From Oopsacas minuta (taxonomy: Eukaryota > Porifera > Hexactinellida > Lyssacinosida > Leucopsacidae): 64,000 bases of DNA. Positions within the stretch are counted from its first letter, which is position 1. The number at the start of each line of letters is the position of its first letter. The notes below the pieces were generated by a model. It was given only the letters and a program-made list of their open reading frames with translations, searched no databases and had not been told where the DNA came from. Below are positions 52,236-62,431 of the stretch, piece by piece. The stretch is from NCBI GenBank assembly GCA_024704765.1, contig JAKMXF010000144.1, positions 310,001 to 374,000 of the forward strand, given 5' to 3'. The translations under genes were made by a program, and so were the position numbers.

Positions 52236-55200
52236 ATGGCTGCGGTAGAGAAGAAACCTTTTCAACGTCTACCCACAAAGGTTATACCTAAGAATTACGA
52301 CCTACACATAACACCTGATCTAACTGCTCTCACATTCCTGGGTAAGGTATCCGTTACTGTGACAGTTAAGGAACAGACTAACGTCATCAAACTAAACTCA
52401 GTTGACATAAAGGTGTCAACATGCCACTTTAAATCTGCAAGTGGCACACTAGAGGGTAAAGTGGAATATGACGAAACAGCTGAGACGATAAGTGTTATAT
52501 TCACTCAACAGCTGGCCATAGGAGAAGGTAGCCTCCTACTGGAGTATGCTGGGAACCTTAATGACCTCATGAAAGGATTCTATAGGTAATTATAATCATG
52601 ACGTCACTGTACTATCTTATAGTGTATTATATTTACAGGTCAAAATACACCACCCCTTCAGGAGAGGAGAGATACGCGGGTGTGACTCAATTCGAACCTA
52701 CTGACGCTAGGAGGGCCTTACCCTGTTGGGATGAACCAGCCCTGAAGGCCACTTTTGATGTAACACTATGTGTCCCCAAGGACAGGACTGCCCTCTCTAA
52801 CATGCCAGAAAAATCTGTGAAAGATCTCGGAGATAAACGCGAAATTGTATTTGAGAGAACTCCAATAATGTCTACATACCTATTGGCATTCATCGTTGGT
52901 AAGCTAGTCGCTATCCTATAGTTCTATACAATAGTTTAACATATTTGTGCAGGTGAATATGAGTTCGTAGAAGAGAAGGATAAATACGGAGTGCTACACA
53001 GAGTATACACACCGCTCGGTAAGAAAGAACAGGGAAAATGGGCTCTAGAGGTCTCTGTAAAAGCTCTCACGTTCTACAGAGAATATTTTGACATTCCATA
53101 TCCTCTATTAAAGATGGATCTTATCGCTATAGCTGATTTCGCAGCAGGAGCAATGGAAAATTGGGGACTAGTAACCTATAGAGAAAGACTCTTGCTTATC
53201 GATCCTCTCCAGTCCTCTCTCATGACCAAGAGACGAGTAGCACTCGTGGTGGCTCATGAATTGGCTCATCAGTGGTTCGGCAATCTGGTGACAATGGAAT
53301 GGTGGACACATTTATGGCTGAATGAAGGATTCGCTACTTTTATGCAATACCACTTCACACATATTGCTTACCCTGAGTATGATATATGGACCCTATTCGT
53401 AGATGAGACCCTTTCCTCTGCCCTCGCTCTAGATGGGATGGCATCTAGTCACCCAATAGAGGTTCCCGTAGGACACCCTTCAGAAATAGATGAGATATTC
53501 GATATAATATCCTACCACAAAGGATCGTCTGTTCTTAGAATGCTACATGATTATATTGGTGATGATGACTTCAAGAAGGGACTGAATCAATACCTGACGA
53601 AGTATAGCTACAAGAATGCAGAGACAGAAGATCTCTGGGCTAGTTTAGAGAAAGCTTCTGGCAAGCCAATTCAAAAAGTGAGTTATTTCCCTGCTTATGT
53701 AGTACAGTCAACTCCCATTATATCGAATACCCGCTTATATAGAAGTCTGAAATTGTATAAATTTGGTCCCAAGCCGTCAAAGTAACATAAATTCAATCGG
53801 TTTTATCGAACTCCGCTTATAGTAATTATCGCGGTCCCTTGAGCTTGGATATGACGAGAGTTGCCTGTAGTAATTTTATTCGTAAACACAAAAAACTAAA
53901 TATCCTTCTCAGCTTTTCTCTTTTGCTGTTGCTTCCTTATCCATTGTCTGTAGTCACTCAGTGTATAAATCTTCTCTCCATGGTAGTCATCCTCCCAGGA
54001 CTGTTGAGTAGTCCCCTTGAATCTGTAGGCAGCTATTCTCTGCATGAGATCTTTGTCTCTCTGTGAGAGCTCCTTTGATATTTCGGGGTGAGTTAGATGC
54101 CATATGGCAGAAGTTCCATGATTCATTGCCAGGTAACCAATCAGGAGCGAAGATATGCCTCCCATTCCCAATATGATAAGTGGGTCTATTCCTAGAATAG
54201 GCTTAACTTCCTCCTGAGACATCGTGAATAGATCTGGTTGATATCGAATGAACATTTCGATAAACCCATACATTGACACTATCCCACCCAGCATTCCCAT
54301 GCCTAAATCACGCCATTTCATACGCCTACGAATAGACCTGTATTCCTTGAATGTCAGAGCGAACGGAGGCTTGCTTGTGGGGTTATTGGGTGTGGAGGAG
54401 AGGGATCGCTTGTTGTATGGATTATGGTTGTATGACGTCAGTCTGAGGGAGGTAGTGCTTAGCATGCGGTAAGCCATTCTAATACTAAAGTACACAGTGG
54501 AACCCCGTTAATAAGAACACCAACGGAAGTGATATTGTAGAGACGTAATATGTGAAAATATTTGTTCATCTTATCCCAGAAATTCGTATATTAACGAGTT
54601 CCATTGTATACTGTATTAGAGAAGTATGGAAACCATTTACATCACATTTAAATAAGCTTACGCGCACTAATAAATGAATTAAAATGGCTTCCTTTTGAAA
54701 ATATTATTAGCGGACATAATCATTACAAATATGTCTGTGAGAATTTTCGCAATATTTTAATCTCTTCTAATTAGAGCAAGTTTGTAATAAAGTACATATG
54801 ATAAAGATCTGTTAATATGACCTCATAGCTCATAGAAAAATTTTGCGGAATGTTTTCACTAATTTACCCCTTTTGATCCCAACAGACAGGTCATAGGCTT
54901 TGGACAGGTTTATTTTATTTAAATAAGTTTGAATTTTTTATTTATTGGAAGAATAATTTTAATTCAGAAACACAGATTAAATATTCGCTGAATCCATAAG
55001 AGATTTCTGTTTGTTTGGGAGATTTGATTTGATTTATTAGTTGCGACTGAGGATACTAGCCATATGGTTGTTTCCCTGGATACGGAATCTCTGTAAGGAA
55101 TTCTGTCTCTTTGATAAAATAGAGTCTTCTTCCCATCGCTTGCTCCCTTGTCGCACCAAATACTGATATGTCCTACCTGTGAATCTGAATTTTGAGCCTC

Positions 55201-58200
55201 TTTTTAGAAAGCTCAGCTTTTTAGGAGGTAACATAGTTTTGCTGCATCGAAAAAATCCATGATGCTCAATACAAATCTTCCAAACCTTAGAAATAATAAA
55301 TATAAGCATATTTGTTCACTGATGGTTGCTATGCTAATAATTACCTGTTTGGCTATTCTCTTATTCTCCAGTTTGAATACTATAATATCTCTATGACCAT
55401 CTCCGTCACTATGTAATCGTGATAAAATCGGCACTAGATGGATCAATAGTTTATTTTTCCTGTATTCTATACGAGATATTCGTAGCCATGGGATCTCGTG
55501 TAGTTTTATGAAGTTCGGCCATTCTCCTGTGTAGGTCGTTATACCCTTGCTGGAAATACCAACTAATAACGGAGGACCTGAAAGGATAGGTAATAATTCA
55601 AATAGAAGATTGATTAGAAATACTTTGACCATAATAATGTCTATTCCGCTAATCTCTACATATATCACTTATTCTATAGTTCATGTAATCGCTGACTCTT
55701 TAGAGATTACAGAGACAAATTTATACTTAGTGTACGAACTGATTAACAACCGCCTCCCTCTCTAGGAATGTGGTTAAATCAGTTTATACATAAATTCACA
55801 CATTGTACAAAAAGGTTCTGGTAACATGCTTGTATCAGCCTTGTGGTTAATTTATACGATTACTTTATGGATAAATCATTACCTCCAGATTGAACCATAG
55901 AAAAATGGATGCCATAGTATTGTAGCCTAGTAGCTCTGTCTAAAAATAGCTCGTCAGTCTCTGCTGGAGTTAAAGTCTTCTGTTCTTGATGTAATGTCCT
56001 GACATAACCCAGAATTGTGCTATCTTGATTCTGTAGTAGAGATAGCTTCTCTAGATAATCTAATGGACATACATAATGTAAACCCTTGGACTTGGACATG
56101 ATATATGATACAATGAACTTCCATATCCTGTTTTTGTGACTTTAAGTTATGCCCATTTTCATAGTTAGCTCGTTGGCATTCGGTTACACTCCTTAGCAAG
56201 GGAGGAGATTGCCGAGATGAATTTCTTAAATATAATTATTTGCTGACAATCAAAAATTAGTGAGTAACTAGTGACAAAAACGTAGATCATTTAGAGTATG
56301 TTGTCGGTATACGTATAATACCATGTCTGTTACACGTATAATCAAGCAATCACCAAATATGCTAATTTGTTTATTCCTTAATTGTTCTTCATGCTCCATT
56401 CCATATGGTATACTGTTTATGAGATATTCTCCAACAATTATCTGTTATTGTTAGACGTAATAATAAACTAGAAATTAGAGCTACACTCTATAGATATGAT
56501 CATAGAAAGGTCAGGTATTCTGAGATTGTACAGAATTAAGTAAATTTTGGTCAAATATGCGAAAGAACCTATTTGAGATATATTACATGAATAATTAAGT
56601 TGTATCTTACCAGTGTTAGGGTGTTCCTCTTCATTAAAGTCTCCTATCTCTGCCTGGGCTATGAGACTAGCCAGATAGACGGCGCTAGCAAAACTACAGG
56701 GCAGCTGTCCAGAGAACACATCTTGTCTTAGCTGTAATACTAAATAGTAACGTGTTATCTCATTGAAGATCTGCCGACTGTCTGGCGGGAACAATTTTAC
56801 CTATAATTAACATGAATTAATATATCCAAAAACGTATCTAATTACACTGCCAAGTGCATTAGAAATACAATTCAAATTGGATGAGAGTTATTTGTGTATC
56901 TTAAAAGTGTAAAATATTAATTACCTTGAGTGTGAATACGTAAACTTTATCGTTCGCCTTTTTATTAAAGTCAATTTGTTTCCTCAGAAGTTTGTTTGGT
57001 TCGATCCACTGACTCAATTCATTCGTAACAGTCAATAAACCGAAAAAATCGCATTCTTCGATCCCAAGAAACATGAAAACTCTTCTCAACAAATCTTGTC
57101 CCTTTGCATCATAATCTACTTGTGTTGTATATTCCTGACCCTCGTAATAATCGATTCGACATTTAATCTGTGTCTTTAAAGATTGATTACTCAAAATATC
57201 TGATCTACTTTTAAAACTCATATTAATCTTATTCAAATAATTATTGCAATAATTCAAAGCTTTTATATAAATCATTGGTATATTGCGTAGACACTTTTGT
57301 ATATGATTCTAGTCCACATTACTAGCAAGTCAATACACGCTATTGATAATGCGTATAATTCAAGCTAAGTACTCGACAGGATTCGATTCGATTAAAACAG
57401 CCATAAAGTCATTTCAAAGGTTCCTTATGAGTGTTTGCATTTTTAGGTGATGCCGTCATGGACTAGACAGATGGGCTATCCTGTTATTTCTATCTCAGCT
57501 AACGGAGATGGTGACGATCTGTTGATTGATGTTTCACAGAGAAAGTTCAATTTGGATGGTACAGAATCTGATCCAAAGGACCAATGGGTTGTACCTATTG
57601 GTGTGGCGACAGATACAAATCCTATCGTATGTAAGTTCTTACTCGACACTCCCAAATCCCAGCAGAGACTGAAAAATGTGGTTAAAGAGGCGAATCATGT
57701 CAAATTGAATCCTAATCACAACGGATTTTATAGAGTTAGTTACTCTGAAGGAACATTTGAAAGGATCCTACAGGACCTGCTTAAAATGAGTCCGTCTGAC
57801 CGTCTGGGAGTCTTGAATGATCAGATGGCGTTGGCTAGAGGGGCGATAGCTAACACGACACAATGTCTAGACCTGATTAAAGTGATTGGGAGTCAAGAGG
57901 AGAATTATGTCGTATGGGCGGCGGTGGATAAATCGGTGGGGACATTCGAGGCAATATTCGAACAGCTGGGACAGAAAAAAGAGTTCAGTAAATTCGTGCA
58001 GGAACTTTATGATAGAATATACAAGAGTTTAGGATTCGATGCAAAGGAGGGAGAGAGCATTCTCAATTCTATGCTCAGGCCTCTCGTATTGAGCCGTCTG
58101 GGTAAACACGGACATTCTGAAGTACTCGCTAAATTCAGGTTAGTCATGACTCGATAAATTTGGCGTTTTGAATCCACTGGTTTAGCGCCTTATTCGCAAT

Positions 58201-59320
58201 TTGTAAAACGTTATTTAACATATTAATAATACATAGTTACGGTTCCAGATTCTACAAAGTCGACATTTGATTGAACCCAATTAACCTAGCAGTATTTATT
58301 GTTATGATTGCCACTAAAATGCTATATTGCTAATTATATGCAACAGTCTTAATACATTAATTCTTCATGATATAAATCAGCTGATTAGCAACAAGATTCT
58401 CTCTTATCTCCAAAACTGGCCTGAAATAATGTAAATTCCAATTGGTTACTAGGCTATTAATAATTTATATTATTAACTCACTATTATGATTATAATGTGC
58501 TATTGTAACAGAGTACAGTCACGTAAATACGTAGTCCTTCCCTCTAAAGAGTACCGCCTACGGTAGTAATATGATAAGTTAATTGTAAGGATATACTCTA
58601 CAATAGTTTGGCCGTATCATTTCAAATTAATCACTACGTCCTAACCTAACGAAACAATTAATTTTGCTATAGAAACTCAAAAGTTTGAACCATAGTAACA
58701 CTGATATCCTTATTGATATCAAATATCATACAAAACAATTCATTTCATATAGAGAGAAGTTTCAGCATCACTGCTCAGGAGCTGCTCCCATTCAAGCAGA
58801 CCTTAGAGCTTGTATATACTCAGCTATAGCTAGACATGGTGGAGAGGAGGCTTACAGTAATCTTATCAAGCTATACGAAGCTGGAGATTTAGCAGAAGAG
58901 AGGGTAAGATTATTGCAATGTGCTTCACAAACTGGAGATCGCTCTCTACTCTTAAGATTACTTGACTACTCAAGAAGTGATAAAGTACGTCATCAAGATC
59001 TGGTCAGTGTTCTATGGGGAGGTAGTGACACTCAAGAGGGTCTAAGCGTCTGTTATGACTACTTAAAGAGTAACTATCAATGGTACTACGATAATTTCAA
59101 AGGGATATTCCTAATGTCTTCTATCATTGGAGCATGCACTGGAGGATTCATGACATTAGAGAGAGCGGATGATGTAAAAAAATTCTTCGACTCTCACCCC
59201 TGCGAGGGTGCAGAGAGGAAAGTTCTACAAAGCATAGAGCAGATACAAATACGAGCTAAATGGGTGGAGAGAGACGGTGATAAGATGAAGGAATGGTTAG
59301 CTGGTCAGGGAAGCAAGTGA
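52236..59320 (+). CDS. NPEPPS: NPEPPS, puromycin-sensitive aminopeptidase (M1 family)
   Basis: Five exons (52236-52585, 52639-52898, 52953-53677, 57447-58138, 58753-59320) join in frame to about 864 residues. The substrate-anchoring GAMEN motif is at about 267-271, and the zinc site HELAHQWFGN begins at His305, with the distant Glu in NEGFATF. The opening FQRLPTKVIPKNYDL and the C-terminal helical domain (exons 4-5) match the cytosolic puromycin-sensitive type. There is no signal peptide or membrane anchor. The enzyme trims N-terminal residues from peptides, including proteasome products. Intron 3 is 3.77 kb, far longer than its neighbours, and carries two antisense genes plus two MITEs. A ctcctaattag lies four bases before the ATG. 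Confidence 0.95.
53705..53867. mobile_element. Tc1/pogo-like MITE, copy 5
   Basis: This 163-base element lies in NPEPPS intron 3, just 3' of the PAM17-like gene, and is flanked by TA. The left end is cagtcaactcccattatatc and the right end gatatgacgagagttgcctg. Interior blocks gccgtcaaagtaacataa and attatcgcggtcccttgagc are shared with copies 2 and 4. Confidence 0.8.
53896..54477 (-). CDS. PAM17: PAM17-like mitochondrial import motor subunit (nested in NPEPPS intron 3)
   Basis: One exon on the minus strand encodes 193 residues from the ATG at 54477. The N-terminus is rich in Arg, Ser and Asn without acidic residues (MAYRMLSTTSLRLTSYNHNP), as in a mitochondrial presequence. FKEYRSIRRRMKWRD precedes two membrane segments (about 64-80 and 103-122), which flank ILGIDPLIILGMG. 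The C-terminal end has YHGEKIYTLSDYRQWIRKQQ, closely matching the Pam17 family signature. In yeast, Pam17 sits in the inner membrane and links the TIM23 channel to the import motor. Pam17 is best known from fungi, so an animal copy is notable. It lies wholly inside an NPEPPS intron on the opposite strand. Confidence 0.8.
   Translation of the reverse strand: MAYRMLSTTSLRLTSYNHNPYNKRSLSSTPNNPTSKPPFALTFKEYRSIRRRMKWRDLGMGMLGGIVSMYGFIEMFIRYQPDLFTMSQEEVKPILGIDPLIILGMGGISSLLIGYLAMNHGTSAIWHLTHPEISKELSQRDKDLMQRIAAYRFKGTTQQSWEDDYHGEKIYTLSDYRQWIRKQQQKRKAEKDI
54493..54606. mobile_element. Second pogo-like MITE family
   Basis: The left end cagtggaaccccgttaataa and the right end, read on the opposite strand as caatggaactcgttaatata, form an imperfect inverted pair over about 110 bases. 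Flanking ta is present on both sides. It lies directly upstream of the PAM17-like start codon. The sequence differs from the cagtcaactccc family. Confidence 0.65.
54607..55036. other. Intronic/intergenic stretch between PAM17-like and FERM genes
   Basis: This 430-base AT-rich stretch within NPEPPS intron 3 separates the 3' end of the FERM gene from the PAM17-like gene upstream region. No exon was seen. Confidence 0.4.
55037..57221 (-). CDS. FERM-domain protein, EPB41L4/EPB41L5 (Yurt)-like (nested in NPEPPS intron 3)
   Basis: Minus-strand exons are 57221-56925, 56800-56611, about 56099-55883, 55577-55345 and 55285-55037, roughly 390 residues. F1 starts at KCRIDYYEG. F2 has FNEITRYYLVLQLRQDVFSG and LTPAETDELFLDRATRLQYYGI. 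F3 has LLVGISSKGITTYTG, ISRIEYRKNKLLI and VWKICIEHHGFFR, followed by the FERM-adjacent GSKFRFTGRTYQY. This matches the EPB41L4/5 group, membrane-cytoskeleton linkers that control epithelial polarity. All junctions are clean except exon 2 to exon 3, where no GT-AG pair keeps frame. Either a short exon is missed, there is a sequence error, or the gene is damaged. There is no long C-terminal tail. Confidence 0.8.
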
Positions 59321-59634
59321 GTGCTGTAGAATTATTTAGTAGAGTTTGTTTGTTAGTTTTGATAGAATTCGTATTTCGAGTTTATTAGTAGCTGAGTTTG
59401 TTACAGGAATGAATCCACTAGCCTTATAATTAGAATCAATTAGAATAAATATCTATTACCCTTATTCGTATCTATGTTACTGCAGTAGGGTGGTGAATAG
59501 TTCTTGTGTATTATGTGTAGATAAAATAAGTGTTATATGCCATACAAACAAACAAACAACAGAGAGTAACTAGATAATCTGAGGTCACAAATCAAAGAAT
59601 TTTAATGTATTTGTATGCGAAAATAAAATAGAGT
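59321..59634. other. Convergent gap between NPEPPS and CDKL1
   Basis: This 314-base gap separates two 3' ends. It includes an (acaa)n-like tract near 59548. No coding signal was seen. Confidence 0.4.
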
Positions 59635-61090
<1,456 letters not shown>

Positions 61091-61792
61091 TCAATCACAA
61101 TCATCTAAGTCTAGTCCTCCTAAATCTTGAAACAAGGACTCATCAATTTCTACTGCCGGTTCATCCAAGTCCTCTCCGTCCGCATCTTCAAAGAATTGAA
61201 TATCAGATAGAAATAATTTCTCATCTCTCTCAAATAACTGTCTACCTGTCAGTTTCGCTGGATCTATTTCAGATTTCTTTTTAATATTTAAATCTGTTAT
61301 CTCTGCTAGGAACTCTTTATTCCATTCCATAAACGTTTCCACCGTAACCATGGTACCATAGATCTCAGCTGGCGCCTCCTCTTTCGTAGTACAATCCCCT
61401 TCAGAGAGATCCGTAACCCTCCCCAAGGCATCAGACAGTATCTGCTGTATTTCACTACACACATCATATATCATAACCTGACCAGTATAGTTAGCTAGGA
61501 GTGTCTCCATTGCGTTACTGATACTATTAACAACATCCTCTGGTGTAGAGTATGCAGATCGGAGCTCGTACAAGGGAGGAACGAATGGGTATGCAGGTTT
61601 GTATGTGAATTGAATTATCAGTCCGTAACGACCAGCATTACTATACTCGTCTACTTCATCTAGTTCTGAGGTGAGTTTTATCTCAAAAGTGTTTTCATCT
61701 AAATTGGTGAACTCGTCTGAGGAATAAATGCATTTTAGAGTTTCTATTTCTCCTTCTTGCTCAAGCCTGCAGGTGTCAATATCCACTGCCAT
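61091..61792 (-). CDS. RWDD1: RWDD1 (DFRP2-type RWD-domain protein)
   Basis: One exon on the minus strand encodes 233 residues. The RWD domain (about 8-120) has the YP-type motif FTYKPAYPFVPPLYEL. The family-specific C-terminal part has GTMVTVETFMEWNKEF, KLTGRQLFERDEKL and DIQFFEDADG, ending VEIDESLFQDL and an acidic tail. These match RWDD1, which binds and stabilises the translation-linked GTPase DRG2. Length agrees (human 243). The ATG at 61792 opens the frame; an acceptor-like aaagcag lies one base upstream. Confidence 0.92.
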   Translation of the reverse strand: MAVDIDTCRLEQEGEIETLKCIYSSDEFTNLDENTFEIKLTSELDEVDEYSNAGRYGLIIQFTYKPAYPFVPPLYELRSAYSTPEDVVNSISNAMETLLANYTGQVMIYDVCSEIQQILSDALGRVTDLSEGDCTTKEEAPAEIYGTMVTVETFMEWNKEFLAEITDLNIKKKSEIDPAKLTGRQLFERDEKLFLSDIQFFEDADGEDLDEPAVEIDESLFQDLGGLDLDDCD

Positions 61793-62431
61793 TCTGCTTT
61801 AATTTATAATCTATATTCTGAAAGTTATCTTAGACCTGAGAACTTTTGAATACATTTAAAAGTAGCAATTTTACTAACACTTAAGTGCTAGACAGTTCGT
61901 CTGCATCTTTGCATAAAATAAACTCAATAAAAGATATGAAATGCAAATTATTTCACAAACTAACAGAATACGCAGATTACACCCAAGTTTGAATAATTAG
62001 AATCTATGACTCTGAGTATATAGTCGGGTTTATCCGTGGGTAAATTAACGAGTAATACCCTTCCTACTCCACGATTCACCCTCTCTATACACCACATTAT
62101 TAAGACTACACATTATTTAAAAGTATTGGTCGTGTGTGGGTAGTAAATGTATTACCTACACCAGCTGCAGTAAAATTATATCTATTCTTTATCATTATTA
62201 GAAATCTGCCGTCAAACAAGAAATTGCTTGACCTATTCCAGTGGTACTTACAGTCTTTTTGTCTGCTAAAAACAACTAAAATTGCTAATGATTTTTGAGA
62301 TATCACGGGTGTTCAATTGCATGCAACCTTTGAACAAGTTCAAACTCAAGGCAGTGTGTATTTTAAGAATACAATAAAGTTAATAATTAGAAAGTGAAAA
62401 AATTGATAAAAATTCCAGTCTATAAGCTATG
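61793..62431. other. Gap between RWDD1 and the channel gene
   Basis: This 639-base AT-rich stretch holds only short open frames (for example minus 62306-62106), and none shows a domain. No repeat family identified elsewhere in the window is present. Confidence 0.4.

Noticed and set aside
62106-62306. 66-codon minus-strand frame between RWDD1 and the channel gene
   Set aside because: No domain, no splice evidence and low-complexity surroundings.
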